Shown here: piece after piece, positions 32,002 through 41,618 of the stretch | How positions within the stretch are numbered: position 1 is the stretch's first letter | Layout: every line of letters begins with the position of its first letter | NCBI RefSeq assembly: GCF_000717055.1 | Contig: NZ_JNXI01000004.1 | Location: forward strand, 434,001 to 498,000 | Source of the DNA: Streptomyces iakyrus | GTDB lineage: Bacteria; Actinomycetota; Actinomycetes; Streptomycetales; Streptomycetaceae | Direction of reading: 5' to 3' | DNA: 64,000 bases | Made by a program: the position numbers and the translations under genes | The notes under the pieces: model-generated | Database searches by the model: none | Told to the model about the DNA's origin: nothing | What the model saw: only the letters and a program-made list of their open reading frames with translations

Positions 32002-32865
32002 ATGCCGGAACTCCCCGAGGTCGAGGCGCTCAAGGACTTCCTGACCGAGCACCTCGTCGGCCACGAGATCGTACGGGTGCTGCCCGTGGCGATCAGCGTC
32101 CTGAAGACGTACGACCCGCCCCTGTCCGTGCTGGAGGGCCGCGAGGTCACCGCCGTGCGCCGGTACGGCAAGTTCCTCGACCTCGCGACCGCGGACGGCC
32201 CGCACCTCGTGACGCACCTGGCCCGCGCCGGCTGGCTGCACTGGAAGGACCGCCTCCCCGACGGCCCGCCCCGCCCCGGCAAGGGCCCCCTCGCGCTGCG
32301 CGTGGCCCTGGAGACCGGCGCGGGGTTCGACCTCACCGAGGCCGGCACGCAGAAGCGGCTCGCGGTGTACGTCGTGGCCGACCCGCAGGAGGTCCCGGGC
32401 GTGGCCCGGCTCGGCCCCGATCCGCTCGCGGACGACTTCGGCGAGCGGCGCCTCGCGGAGCTCCTGGCCGGGGAACGACGGCAGCTCAAGGGCGCGTTGC
32501 GCGACCAGAGCCTGATCGCGGGTGTCGGCAACGCTTACAGCGACGAGATCCTGCACGCGGCGAGGATGTCGCCGTTCAAGCTGGCGGCGTCCCTGAGCGA
32601 GGAGGAGACCGGACGGCTGTACGCGGCCCTGCGCGACACGCTCACCGAGGCGGTCGAACGGTCCCGGGGCGTGGCGGCGGGGCGGCTCAAGGCCGAGAAG
32701 AAGAGCGGACTGCGCGTCCACGGCCGTACCGGCGAGCCCTGCCCGGTGTGCGGCGACACCATCCGCGAGGTGTCCTTCGCCGACTCCTCGCTCCAGTACT
32801 GCCCGACCTGCCAGACGGGCGGCAAGCCGCTCGCGGACCGCAGGATGTCCCGCCTGCTCAAGTGA
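32002..32865 (+). CDS. Fpg/Nei family DNA glycosylase
   Basis: 287 residues. The N-terminal PELPEVE loop supplies the catalytic proline. The helix-two-turn-helix has GVGNAYSDEIL, and the zinc finger is CPVCGDTIREV ... CPTCQTGG. It excises oxidised bases (8-oxoguanine, formamidopyrimidines or oxidised pyrimidines) and nicks the abasic site. Streptomycetes have several paralogues. The lysine of the substrate-entry region and an unusual PVAISVLKTYDPPLSVL segment suggest a divergent member rather than housekeeping MutM. It starts 22 bases after the phosphatase gene and may be cotranscribed or leaderless. Confidence 0.88.
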   Translation: MPELPEVEALKDFLTEHLVGHEIVRVLPVAISVLKTYDPPLSVLEGREVTAVRRYGKFLDLATADGPHLVTHLARAGWLHWKDRLPDGPPRPGKGPLALRVALETGAGFDLTEAGTQKRLAVYVVADPQEVPGVARLGPDPLADDFGERRLAELLAGERRQLKGALRDQSLIAGVGNAYSDEILHAARMSPFKLAASLSEEETGRLYAALRDTLTEAVERSRGVAAGRLKAEKKSGLRVHGRTGEPCPVCGDTIREVSFADSSLQYCPTCQTGGKPLADRRMSRLLK

Positions 32866-32877
32866 GACGGTGCCGCG

Positions 32878-34059
32878 TCAGCGCGGCGGCGGAGTCCACT
32901 CGAACATCAGGATGGTCGCGTCGTCGCGTAGCCGGCCGGCGGGCGAGTCGAGGATGGAGTGGATGAGCCGCCGCAGCGTCTCGGGCGCCAGCTCGCCCGC
33001 GGCCATCGTGCGGATGATGTAGTCGGCGAACTGTTCGAGGCCGAACTCGGCGCCGTCGCCGGTGCGGGCCTCGGTCACCCCGTCGGTGTACATCAGGACC
33101 CGGTCGCCGGGCTTCAGCGCGATCTCGTGCGTCTGCCGCTGCCGCCCGGCGAGCAGGGACGGCTGCCCCATCGGCGGTTCGGGATCGCGCAGCATGGCGT
33201 CGGTGCGCAGCCGCCCGTCGCGGATGAGCAGCGGGGTGGGGTGCCCGCAGTTGCTCCACCGCAGCACTCCGGACGCCAGGTCCAGCTGGGCCATCACGCC
33301 CGTGCAGAACTGGTCGGGGAGCCAGTGCGCCAGGGCGTCGTCGACGCACTCGACCAGTTCGGGCAGGTCCGCCCCGGTCCGCCGGGCGTTGCGGCACGCG
33401 GCCAGCGCCACGGCCGTGGTGAGCCCGGAGGCCAGGTTGTGCCCCATGGCGTCGAGGACCGTGGCGTGCAGGGCCGTCTCCGTGAGGGAGTGGTCGAAGG
33501 CGTCGCCGCCGAGGTCGTAGGCCGGTTCCAGAACAGCCGTGGACACCACGTGGGCGGTGCCGATCGTGCGCGGCGGCAGGAAGGCCCGCAGCATCTCGGC
33601 GGGCAGCCGCATCGGCTCGGTGCGCGTACGCCGGACGAAGGAGTCCTTGTACGCCCGCTTCGACGTGATCATCATGGCGAGCAGCGTGGCGAGGGCCCGG
33701 CCGCGGCGCAGCACCGCCGGGGTCAGCGACGGGGACAGCACCGCGAGGACGCCGAGCCGCTCGGCGCCGTCCAGGAGGGGGATCCAGGCCGTCATGCCGC
33801 CCGTCCCGGACTCCTCGACCCGCAGCGACTGGGTGCGGTAGGTCCAGCCGGCGAGCGAGTCGTCGACGGGCAGGGACCGGGTCACGTCGGTGAGCGGCAC
33901 GAGCCGGCGCTGCTGGAGGTCGGCCAGGTACACCACGGAGTGCTGGAGGCCGAGGGCCGCGGTGCAGCGGGCGACCGCGGCGGGCAGTTCCAGCGCCGAG
34001 GTCTCCGGGTCGGCGAGGAACTCCTCCAGGCGACCGCCGCCGGTCTCTGCCGTCGTCAC
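32878..34059 (-). CDS. GAF-SpoIIE (PP2C) serine phosphatase
   Basis: 393 residues. A GAF domain spans about 10-150 and the phosphatase about 180-390. Metal-site motifs are YDLGGDAFD, VLDAMGHNLASG, LMYTDGVTEAR and LRDDATILMFEW. It has no kinase domain. It likely dephosphorylates an anti-anti-sigma protein in a partner-switch cascade. GTG 34059 is chosen over an upstream GTG (34125) because ggaggga lies about 6 bases before it. It converges with the glycosylase gene and lies next to an anti-sigma gene. Confidence 0.88.
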   Translation of the reverse strand: MTTAETGGGRLEEFLADPETSALELPAAVARCTAALGLQHSVVYLADLQQRRLVPLTDVTRSLPVDDSLAGWTYRTQSLRVEESGTGGMTAWIPLLDGAERLGVLAVLSPSLTPAVLRRGRALATLLAMMITSKRAYKDSFVRRTRTEPMRLPAEMLRAFLPPRTIGTAHVVSTAVLEPAYDLGGDAFDHSLTETALHATVLDAMGHNLASGLTTAVALAACRNARRTGADLPELVECVDDALAHWLPDQFCTGVMAQLDLASGVLRWSNCGHPTPLLIRDGRLRTDAMLRDPEPPMGQPSLLAGRQRQTHEIALKPGDRVLMYTDGVTEARTGDGAEFGLEQFADYIIRTMAAGELAPETLRRLIHSILDSPAGRLRDDATILMFEWTPPPR

Positions 34060-34168
34060 CTCGTCTCCCTCCGCCGGGACCGCGGGCACCCGGTGATCTC
34101 CCGGGTGCGTCGCCAGCAGTCTCACACCGGGGCGGGGGGAGCGCCCGGCGGCCGGGGCGGACGGATGG

Positions 34169-34825
34169 TCAGCTCGGCTGGAGTCTCCACAGGACCTCGC
34201 CGGAGGCCGAGCGGATCTCGTAGCGTGCGATCTGCCCCGGATGCATGGAGGTGCTGGCCATCATCGTGTCGGGGTCGGCGTCGTGCCCCGGGCCGTGCCA
34301 GCTGGTCGCGGTCTCCTCGGTGCCGTCGCGTCCAATGATGACCAGGTGGCAGGCGCGCGGCCCGGCGGCGTCCTTCACCTTCAGCTCGACCTGGCTGCCC
34401 GAGGCCTCGTCCGCCGTCGTCACCTGCGCCCACACCCCCGTCCGCGTGTCGGTCGCCGCGACCGTCCGGGGCTCCTCGGCGCTGCTGCCCTGGGCCATCA
34501 TCGCGATGCCCGGTACGGACGCCGCGAAGACCACCGAGGCGGCCAGGGCGAACAGCAGGCGTCTGCGTCCGGCCCGGCGCCGGGTCGCCACCTCGGCGAG
34601 CAGCGCGTCCAGCATGCGCGGACCGGGCTGCGCCATCGGGTGCACGAACCGGGGCGTGGAGCGCCGGTACAGCATCAACTGCCGTGTGGTGGCGCCGAAT
34701 TCCGTCACCTCTGCAGCGCACCGAGGGCACTCCATGAGGTGGTCCTCGAAGCGGAAGGCCTCCGCCTCGTCCAGCACGCCGAGCGCGTAGGCCGCGACGT
34801 CGCGATGCCTCTCCAGGGACCTCAT
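34169..34825 (-). CDS. zinc anti-sigma factor (ZAS family)
   Basis: 218 residues. The N-terminal zinc-binding domain contains H-x3-C-x2-C (HLMECPRC) preceded by HRDVAAYALG, the ZAS signature. One transmembrane helix spans about 104-126 (LLFALAASVVFAASVPGIAMM). The C-terminal part is extracytoplasmic and resembles the RskA C-terminal domain, with YEIRSASGEVLWRLQPS at the end. It would hold the ECF sigma factor inactive until an envelope signal. The sigma gene is the next-but-one gene upstream on the same strand. Confidence 0.88.
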   Translation of the reverse strand: MRSLERHRDVAAYALGVLDEAEAFRFEDHLMECPRCAAEVTEFGATTRQLMLYRRSTPRFVHPMAQPGPRMLDALLAEVATRRRAGRRRLLFALAASVVFAASVPGIAMMAQGSSAEEPRTVAATDTRTGVWAQVTTADEASGSQVELKVKDAAGPRACHLVIIGRDGTEETATSWHGPGHDADPDTMMASTSMHPGQIARYEIRSASGEVLWRLQPS

Positions 34826-34976
34826 GCCGAATCCTCGTGCCGTTGGGTGCGGGTGGGGTTACTCCTTGCTCCCACCGGTACGGACCAGGCAGCGGAATCA
34901 CTCAAGCCGGTGACACAATCGCAACCAAAGGATTCGGAGCCCTCCGGCTCCCGGATTGGTCCGGGGCCGCAGAAAT

Positions 34977-35489
34977 TCAAAAAAGATGGATGGCGAGGTG
35001 TCCCAGGGGCAGTCCGAGCTGCCAGGCGGGCGTCCAGACCTTCGGCCCGTCGTCCTCCCCGGCCACGGGAGCACCGCCCGGAACCGCGTTCAGATCGGGC
35101 GCGAGCAGCTCCGTCTCCTGGAGCCAGCGCCAGGCCTCCTCCGCGAGGTCCAGGTCCGGTGCGGGGCCGCCCGTCCGCGCTGCGCCCGCGGCGAGCTCGG
35201 CCAGCCGTTCGCGCACCCACTCCTGCCACGGCTGGTCGTACGCCGTCAGCGACAGCCACGTCTCCAGCTGCGTGACGACCCGGATGCCGGACAGCTCCCC
35301 GTCGGTGTCGGACAGGAAGATGGTCAGCGCCAGGGCGTCCCGCCCGGCGCGGAACTCGAAGGACGTCGGCGGCATCAGATCGCCCGTCCGCAGCAGCTCG
35401 TCGGCGATGTACTCGGCGTACAACCACGCCATGGGAACGGTCAGTTCGCCGTCGGCGCCGTCCGTGCTCCCCTGCTCTTCGTCCAGCAT
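34977..35489 (-). CDS. hypothetical protein between sigma and anti-sigma genes
   Basis: 170 residues of unknown function, acidic and soluble, with no signal peptide. It has an MAWLYAEYIADELLRTGDLMPP opening and a tryptophan-rich core (LETWLSLTAYDQPWQEWVRERL). No cysteine motif or enzyme signature is visible. Lying between the ECF sigma gene and its anti-sigma gene on one strand, it could be a third component of the switch or a target. A small hairpin (34936-34951) follows its stop. ATG start with a ggaagg site. Confidence 0.7.
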   Translation of the reverse strand: MLDEEQGSTDGADGELTVPMAWLYAEYIADELLRTGDLMPPTSFEFRAGRDALALTIFLSDTDGELSGIRVVTQLETWLSLTAYDQPWQEWVRERLAELAAGAARTGGPAPDLDLAEEAWRWLQETELLAPDLNAVPGGAPVAGEDDGPKVWTPAWQLGLPLGHLAIHLF

Positions 35490-35643
35490 CCCTTCCTGCC
35501 TTCCTCCGGTACGTGCGCGTTGCCCGACACCGGGCCCCCGGGGACGCTCGCGGCCCCCCTCCGGAACACGGATGAGAACAGCCGATTACTCAACCGGGGT
35601 CATCGGCAAGGCGCTTTACGGAGGCTTGACCCATCCATTGGTT

Positions 35644-36189
35644 TCACCGCAGGTCGGCGGCGTAACCCGGTAGCACCCTGCGCAGGGCGCGCAGCGCGTA
35701 GTACGCGCGGGACTTCACCGTACCGGGCGGGATCCCGAGGGTCGCCGCTGCTTCCGCCACACTCGCCCCCTGGAAATACACGAGCACCAGGACTTCACGG
35801 TGCTGTGGAGTGAGTGTCTTCACAGCCTGGCGGACATCGAGCATCGCCGCGGCCCGCTCGGCGTGGTCGGAGATGACCCGCGCGTTCTCCAGCACCGCGT
35901 CCCCGACCTCGGGCGGACGGGCCTGGCGGGCTCGCCGGGCGTCGATCGCGAGCCGCCGCGCGACGGTCATCAGCCAGGGCCGTACGGAGTCGAAATCGTC
36001 GGCGCGCAGGGCCTCGGGGTGCTGCCAGGCACGCACCAGCGTCTCCTGGACCAGGTCCTCCGCGCGCTGCCGGTCGCCGTCGCACAGCCGCAGCAGCAAC
36101 GCGAAGAGGGGCCGGCCGTGCTCCCGCTGCAGTGCGGCGAGCTCGTGCTCGGCGGTCGTTCCGTTCGTGAGAGTGGATCCGGCCGTCAT
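35644..36189 (-). CDS. ECF-type RNA polymerase sigma factor
   Basis: 181 residues with region 2 (RAEDLVQETLVRAWQHP, WLMTVARRLAIDARR) and region 4 (LTPQHREVLVLVYFQGASVAEAA, GIPPGTVKSRAYYALRALR). There is no C-terminal extension. SigK/SigL-like ECF class by its pairing with a ZAS/RskA-type anti-sigma. The chosen ATG has a weak ribosome site, so the exact start is uncertain. A 12-base tandem direct repeat (36263-36286) sits about 75 bases upstream. Confidence 0.9.
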   Translation of the reverse strand: MTAGSTLTNGTTAEHELAALQREHGRPLFALLLRLCDGDRQRAEDLVQETLVRAWQHPEALRADDFDSVRPWLMTVARRLAIDARRARQARPPEVGDAVLENARVISDHAERAAAMLDVRQAVKTLTPQHREVLVLVYFQGASVAEAAATLGIPPGTVKSRAYYALRALRRVLPGYAADLR

Positions 36190-36262
36190 GGCCGTATGCC
36201 ACCGCAGGGTGTGGCCCCGGCACAGGGCACGTACCCGGCTGTGCGGCGGACGGTCGATCGCG

Positions 36263-36286
36263 TCGACGAACGGTTCGACGAACGGT
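36263..36286. repeat. 12-bp tandem direct repeat upstream of the ECF sigma gene
   Basis: TCGACGAACGGT occurs twice head to tail, with a similar GGTCG block on either side. It lies in the 221-base region between the sigma and CapA genes and could be a regulator site. Confidence 0.5.
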
Positions 36287-36410
36287 CGGGTGCCCGGCCA
36301 TGTGGGTGCCGGACGGGCTGATGAGCGTGTCGGAGCAGCGTGGGGCGTCGAGAGCCTTCTTTCCTGATTGTGCGTAAATACGACCACAACGCCCACAGTG
36401 GGGTGAATGC

Positions 36411-37565
36411 ATGCTCGCGCGCAGTCGACAGATCGCCCTGGCCCTGACCGTCGTCCTCGCCGCAGGCGCCGCCTGCCAGGCCCGCGGCCACGACAAGCCC
36501 GACCGCGGACGCCCGGCACCGGCCGCCGCCGGACCCCGCGGCTTCACACTCGTCGCCTCCGGTGACGTCCTCCCGCACGACACGATCATCGACCGGGCCC
36601 GCTTCGACGCCGACGGCACCGGCTACGACTTCCGGCCGATGCTCGCCGGGATCCGCTCCGTCGTCTCCCGCGCCGACCTGTCCCTGTGCCACATGGAGAC
36701 CGTCTACGGCGCGGACGGCGTCTACACCGGCTACCCGACCTTCAAGTCCCCGCCCGAGGTGGCCCGGGCGCTCGCCGTCACCGGCTACGACGGCTGCTCC
36801 ACCGCCTCCAACCACACCCTGGACGACGGCGCCGACGGCATCCGCCGCACCCTCGACACCCTCGACCGGGCAGGGGTCCGGCACGCCGGATCGGCCCGCA
36901 CCGAGCAGGAGGCACGCACGACGACGGTCCTGCGGGCCGGCACGGCCACGGTCGCCCACCTCGCCTACACCTACGACACCAACGGCTTCCCCCTCCCGGC
37001 CGGACAGCCGTGGGCCGTCAACCTCATCGACGAGGCCAGGATCATCGAGGACGCCCGGGCCGCGCGCCGGGCGGGCGCCGACGTCGTCGCGGTCTCCCTG
37101 CACTGGGGCACCGAGTGGCAGGACGCCCCCGACGACCGGCAGCTGACCCTGGCCCGGACCCTCACCGCCGCACGCACCGGGAACCGCCCCGACATCGACC
37201 TGATCCTCGGCACCCACGCACACGTCCCGCAGGCCTACGAGAAGGTCAACGGCACCTGGGTGATCTACGGCATGGGCGACCAGATCGCCGGCGAGATGAC
37301 CAACTACCAGGGCGCCAAGGACCCGCGGGGCAACCAGTCCACCCTGGGCCGCTTCACCTTCGCCCCGCCCGCACGGCCCGGCGAGCGCTGGAAGGTGACG
37401 AAGGCGGAGTTCGTCCCGCAGCTGTTCGACGTCGACGCGGGCCGGGTCGTCAACCTCAACCGGGCGATCGCGCAGGGCGCCGACGTCCGGGCCGTCCGCG
37501 ACCGCATCCGTGACGTCGTCCTCAGCCGCGGCGCGGCCGGGGACGGCCTGGTGATGGGGGAGTAG
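36411..37565 (+). CDS. CapA-family secreted protein (metallophosphatase fold)
   Basis: 384 residues. The N-terminal export signal ends in a lipobox-like LAAGAACQA. The CapA/PGA_cap domain follows: LVASGDVLPHDTI, LSLCHMETVYG, STASNHTLDDG, SLHWGTEWQD, LILGTHAHVPQ, and a final VIYGMGDQIAG. These carry the Asp/His/Asn metal ligands of calcineurin-type phosphoesterases. CapA acts in poly-gamma-glutamate capsule synthesis, but solitary actinobacterial members have no known substrate and no capBC is here. ATG with ggggtga 5 bases upstream. Divergent from the ECF sigma gene. Confidence 0.85.
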   Translation: MLARSRQIALALTVVLAAGAACQARGHDKPDRGRPAPAAAGPRGFTLVASGDVLPHDTIIDRARFDADGTGYDFRPMLAGIRSVVSRADLSLCHMETVYGADGVYTGYPTFKSPPEVARALAVTGYDGCSTASNHTLDDGADGIRRTLDTLDRAGVRHAGSARTEQEARTTTVLRAGTATVAHLAYTYDTNGFPLPAGQPWAVNLIDEARIIEDARAARRAGADVVAVSLHWGTEWQDAPDDRQLTLARTLTAARTGNRPDIDLILGTHAHVPQAYEKVNGTWVIYGMGDQIAGEMTNYQGAKDPRGNQSTLGRFTFAPPARPGERWKVTKAEFVPQLFDVDAGRVVNLNRAIAQGADVRAVRDRIRDVVLSRGAAGDGLVMGE

Positions 37566-37693
37566 GCCCGCTGCGGCTGCCCTAAGCCCCGCGGACACCT
37601 GACGGCGGTTCATGAAGGACCGGCCGCACAACAGCGGCCGCCGGCACGGCCCCGGGCGGTCACCTCCCGCACCGCCCGCCCGGGCGTCACCCG

Positions 37694-38155
37694 CTACGGC
37701 ACCACCGTCACCGGCCACCGCCCCGCCTTCACCAGGCGGACCGCCACCGAGCCGACGATGCGGTGGCCCGCCTGCTCCGAGGCGCCCACGACCACCGCGT
37801 CCGCCTTGAGTTCGTCGGCCGCCGTCACCAGGCCGTTGTAGGGATCGCCGCGGAACGTGTGGAACTCCCAGCGGACCTCGAATATCCCCTTGAGCCGCTC
37901 GGCCGCCTCCCGGATCTGCGCCACCAGGTCCTCGGCTATCTCGTCCGTCGTCTCCGCCACCGGCGCCCCCAGCGCCGCGCCCGCCGCCAGCACCGGCTGC
38001 ACGTACACCACCGCGAGCAGTGCGTGCTGCCGGCGGGCCAGCCCGGCGGCGTAAGCCGCGGCCCGCAGGGAGGACTCGGAGCCGTCCACCCCGGCCACGA
38101 TCACCTTGGGCCCGTCCGTGCCCCGCTCGAACCGATGGGCGTGCTGTTCCGTCAC
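37694..38155 (-). CDS. universal stress protein (UspA fold)
   Basis: 153 residues, one Usp domain. The ATP-binding G-2x-G-9x-G(S/T) motif appears as VVVGASEQAGHRIVGSVAVRL. The N-terminus has IVAGVDGSESSLRAA with the conserved Asp. A cytosolic stress or dormancy-linked protein. The GTG start lacks a ribosome site; a TAGCCT element lies about 7 bases upstream, so it is probably leaderless. The lysX gene is divergent, with both starts separated by only 89 bases. Confidence 0.9.
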   Translation of the reverse strand: MTEQHAHRFERGTDGPKVIVAGVDGSESSLRAAAYAAGLARRQHALLAVVYVQPVLAAGAALGAPVAETTDEIAEDLVAQIREAAERLKGIFEVRWEFHTFRGDPYNGLVTAADELKADAVVVGASEQAGHRIVGSVAVRLVKAGRWPVTVVP

Positions 38156-38228
38156 GCCGCGAGGCTATCGGAACACCGAGGTCCGCCCGCCGGGCGGGAG
38201 CGCTCGACGGGCGGGGAGGCGCGGGTGT

Positions 38229-38245
38229 TCCTAGAGTCGGAAGCA
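38229..38245 (+). promoter_or_regulatory. leaderless-type promoter of lysX
   Basis: TAGAGT (38232-38237) is followed by 7 bases and then the ATG. That is the -10 to start spacing of leaderless streptomycete mRNAs. No ribosome site precedes the ATG. Confidence 0.55.
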
Positions 38246-41200
38246 TGAGCGTCATCGCGGACACCGGGACGGCCGGGGGCACCTCAGGCGCCATACGGCC
38301 GCCCCGCCGGGCGCACGGCTTCCTGAGCCGGGTACCCGAGGGCTTCGCGGTCTTCTTCGGCGCCCTCGGTCTGCTCTGCGCCCTGCTGGCGCTGATCCCC
38401 CCGCTGCGCACCGGGCTGCGCCCCCTCGTCCGCTTCCTGGACCTGCTGCTCGTCCCGGTCAGCGCCAACCTCGCCTACGCGGTCTTCCTGTTCCTGCTCG
38501 CCGCCGCGACCGGCGCCCGCAAGAAGATCGCCTGGTGGCTGGTCGTCGTCTACCTGGGCCTGCTGGTCCTGACCGACATCCTCGGCATGGCCGTCGGCGA
38601 GTTCGCCGAGTCCGTCCCGTCCTTCGTCGTGTGCGGCCTCGCCCTGATCCTGCTGATCTACGCCCGCAAGGAGTTCTACGCCGCCTCCCGCCGCGCCGCC
38701 GTCCGCCGGGCCCTGGCCGTCCTGGTGGCGGGCCTGGTCGTGGCGATCCTGGTCGGCTGGGCCCTGGTCGAGGCGTTCCCGGGCAGCCTGCCGAGGGGCG
38801 AGCGCCTGGCCTGGGCCGCGAACCGGGTCTGCGGCGGCCTGGTGCCCGCGGGCTCCTTCGACGGCCGCCCGCCGCACGCCCTGTACTTCCTGCTCGGCCT
38901 GTTCGGTGCGCTCGCCCTGCTGAACGCCGCCGCCACCCTGTTCCGCTCCCAGCGCCTGGAAGCCGCCCTGCACGACGACGAGGAGACCCGCATCCGCGCC
39001 CTCCTCGGCCGCTACGGCGACCAGGACTCCCTCAGCTACTTCGCCACCCGCCGCGACAAGGCCGTCGTCTTCTCACCCAGCGGCAAGGCCGCCGTCACAT
39101 ACCGCGTCGAGGCCGGGGTGTGCCTGGCCGGCGGCGACCCGGTGGGCGACCGGGAGGCCTGGCCGCACGCGATCGCCGCCTGGCAGGACGTGGCCCGCCG
39201 CTACGCCTGGGTCCCGGCCGTGATGGGGGCCTCCGAGGAGGGCGCCCGGGCCTTCGTCCGCGCCGGGCTCGGCGCGCTCCAGCTCGGTGACGAGGCGATC
39301 CTGCACGTCCTCGACTTCGACCTCGACGGCCGCGACATGCGCGTCACCCGCCAGGCCGTCAACCGGATCCGCCGCAGCGGAGTCACCTGCCGGGTCCGCC
39401 GCCACTCCACGCTCTCCGAGGAGGAGATGCGCCGGCTCGTCGAACGGGCCGACGCCTGGCGCGACACCGAGACCGAACGCGGCTTCTCCATGGCCCTGGA
39501 CCGCCTCGGCGACCCCGCCGACGGCGACTGCCTCCTCGCCGAGGCCCTCGACCAGGACGGCCGGCTGCTCGCCATCCAGTCCTTCGTGCCCTGGGGCAAG
39601 GACGGCGTCTCCCTGGACCTGATGCGCCGTCACCGCACCGCCCCCAACGGCGTCATGGAGTTCATGGTCGCCGAACTGTGCGCCGCCGCCCCGAAACTCG
39701 GCGTGCGCAAGGTGTCCCTGAACTTCGCCGTGTTCCGCTCCGTGTTCGAGGAGGGCGCCCGCATCGGCGCGGGACCCGTGCTCCGCCTCTGGCGCCGCCT
39801 GCTGCTGTTCTTCTCCAAGTGGTGGCAGCTGGAGGCCCTGTACCGCTCCAACGCCAAGTACCACCCCGAGTGGTACCCCCGCTTCCTCTGCTACGCGGAG
39901 GCCGCCTCCCTCGCCCGGGTCGGCCTCGCCTCCGGCATCGCCGAGGGTTTCGTCTCCGTACCGTCCATGCGCAAACTCTGGGGAAAAGGGCACCCGAAGG
40001 GCGGGCAGCGGCCCGCCACCACGGAGGGGCTGCCGTCGTTGGCGGCGCTCGGCCTCGCCGGAGGGGACGGGACCGAGCCCGCCGACCCCCTCTCCGGCCT
40101 GTCCGACCAGGTCCGCGTCCGGCACCGCACACTCGACCGGCTGCGTGCCGACGGGACCGACCCCTACCCGGTGGCCGTCCCGGCCCGCACCCACACCCTC
40201 GCCGAGGTCCGGCCGGGCGAGCAGGTCACCGTCGCCGGCCGGATCATGCTGGTCCGCGACTTCGGCGGCATCGTCTTCGTCGTCCTGCGCGACTGGTCGG
40301 GCGACCACCAACTCGCCCTCACCCGCGACCGCTCCGGCCCCGCCCTGGACCGCTTCACCGCCGACACCGACATCGGCGACCACATCACCGTCACCGGCGA
40401 GGCGGGCGTCAGCGACAAGGGCGAGCCGACCGTCTTCGTCACCTCCTGGCAGCTCACCGGCAAGTGCCTGCGCCCGCTGCCCGACAAACGCCGCGGGCTG
40501 GCCGACCCGGAGGCCAAGGTCCGCCGCCGCTACCTCGACCTGGTCGCGAGCCCCGACGCCCGCCAGGTGGTCCGCGCCCGCTCCACCGCCGTCCAGGCCC
40601 TGCGCCAGGGCCTGCTGGAACGCGGCTACCTGGAGGTCGAGACCCCGATGCTCCAGCAGATCCACGGGGGCGCCAACGCCCGCCCCTTCACCACCCACAT
40701 CAACGCCTACGACCTCGACCTCTACCTGCGCATCGCCCCCGAGCTGTACCTGAAGCGACTGTGCGTCGGCGGCCTGGAAAAGGTCTTCGAGATGGGCCGC
40801 ACCTTCCGCAACGAGGGCGTCTCCTACAAGCACAACCCCGAGTTCACGATGCTGGAGGCCTACCAGGCCTTCGCCGACTACGACGTGATGCTCGACCTCG
40901 TCCGTGAACTGATCCAGGGCGCCGCGACCGCCGCCTTCGGCACCCCCGTCGCCCACAAGGACGGCAAGGAGTACGACATCTCCGGCCAGTGGCCCGTCAA
41001 GACCGTCTACGGCGCCATCGGCGAGGCCCTCGGCGAGGAGATCCGCCCCGGCACGGAACTGCCGGAACTGCTGCGGCTCTGCGACCGCGCCGGCGTGCCG
41101 TACACCGCCGACGACGGCCACGGCGACGTCGTCCTGGAGATGTACGAGCGGCTCGTCGAGGAGAAGACCCGGCTGCCCACCTTCTACAAGGACTTCCCCA

Positions 41201-41529
41201 CCGACGTCTCCCCGCTGACCCGGCAGCACCGCACCGACCCGCGCCTGGCCGAACGCTGGGACCTCGTCGCCTTCGGCACCGAACTCGGCACCGCCTACTC
41301 CGAACTCACCGACCCCGTCGAGCAGCGCCGCCGCCTCACCGCCCAGTCCCTGCTCGCCGCCGGGGGCGATCCCGAGGCGATGGAGCTCGACGAGGACTTC
41401 CTCGACGCCCTCGAATACGCCATGCCGCCCACCGGCGGCCTCGGCATCGGCGTGGACCGGCTCGTCATGTTCCTCACCGGACTGACGATCCGCGAGACCC
41501 TGCCCTTCCCCCTGGTGCGCCGCCGCTGA
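38245..41529 (+). CDS. lysX: bifunctional lysylphosphatidylglycerol synthetase / lysyl-tRNA synthetase LysX
   Basis: 1094 residues. N-terminal MprF-like part: about six or seven helices (1-240), then the DUF2156 transferase domain (to about 590) with [17 protein letters not shown] text, [13 protein letters not shown] and [10 protein letters not shown]-terminal class II lysyl-tRNA synthetase from about 620: an OB-fold anticodon domain ([18 protein letters not shown]), motif 2 in [22 protein letters not shown] and motif 3 in [12 protein letters not shown]. The synthetase charges tRNA-Lys and the membrane part transfers lysine to phosphatidylglycerol, lowering surface negative charge and resisting cationic peptides. 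The fusion is known in mycobacteria. Confidence 0.95.
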   Translation: MSVIADTGTAGGTSGAIRPPRRAHGFLSRVPEGFAVFFGALGLLCALLALIPPLRTGLRPLVRFLDLLLVPVSANLAYAVFLFLLAAATGARKKIAWWLVVVYLGLLVLTDILGMAVGEFAESVPSFVVCGLALILLIYARKEFYAASRRAAVRRALAVLVAGLVVAILVGWALVEAFPGSLPRGERLAWAANRVCGGLVPAGSFDGRPPHALYFLLGLFGALALLNAAATLFRSQRLEAALHDDEETRIRALLGRYGDQDSLSYFATRRDKAVVFSPSGKAAVTYRVEAGVCLAGGDPVGDREAWPHAIAAWQDVARRYAWVPAVMGASEEGARAFVRAGLGALQLGDEAILHVLDFDLDGRDMRVTRQAVNRIRRSGVTCRVRRHSTLSEEEMRRLVERADAWRDTETERGFSMALDRLGDPADGDCLLAEALDQDGRLLAIQSFVPWGKDGVSLDLMRRHRTAPNGVMEFMVAELCAAAPKLGVRKVSLNFAVFRSVFEEGARIGAGPVLRLWRRLLLFFSKWWQLEALYRSNAKYHPEWYPRFLCYAEAASLARVGLASGIAEGFVSVPSMRKLWGKGHPKGGQRPATTEGLPSLAALGLAGGDGTEPADPLSGLSDQVRVRHRTLDRLRADGTDPYPVAVPARTHTLAEVRPGEQVTVAGRIMLVRDFGGIVFVVLRDWSGDHQLALTRDRSGPALDRFTADTDIGDHITVTGEAGVSDKGEPTVFVTSWQLTGKCLRPLPDKRRGLADPEAKVRRRYLDLVASPDARQVVRARSTAVQALRQGLLERGYLEVETPMLQQIHGGANARPFTTHINAYDLDLYLRIAPELYLKRLCVGGLEKVFEMGRTFRNEGVSYKHNPEFTMLEAYQAFADYDVMLDLVRELIQGAATAAFGTPVAHKDGKEYDISGQWPVKTVYGAIGEALGEEIRPGTELPELLRLCDRAGVPYTADDGHGDVVLEMYERLVEEKTRLPTFYKDFPTDVSPLTRQHRTDPRLAERWDLVAFGTELGTAYSELTDPVEQRRRLTAQSLLAAGGDPEAMELDEDFLDALEYAMPPTGGLGIGVDRLVMFLTGLTIRETLPFPLVRRR

Positions 41530-41618
41530 CCCATCTGCGTGGGCCGAACGGGTGAAACTGTGCCGCCGCACCGGTGTTGCTCGCGTGCGTCGGCCTCCCG
41601 CCGGGCGACTGATGAGTC

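Noticed and set aside
28584..32531. Very long open reading frame on the minus strand (about 1300 residues) opposite the DUF6777, phosphatase and glycosylase genes
   Set aside because: High-GC DNA keeps frames open on the opposite strand. No domains or ribosome site are visible, and the plus strand holds clear domain proteins.
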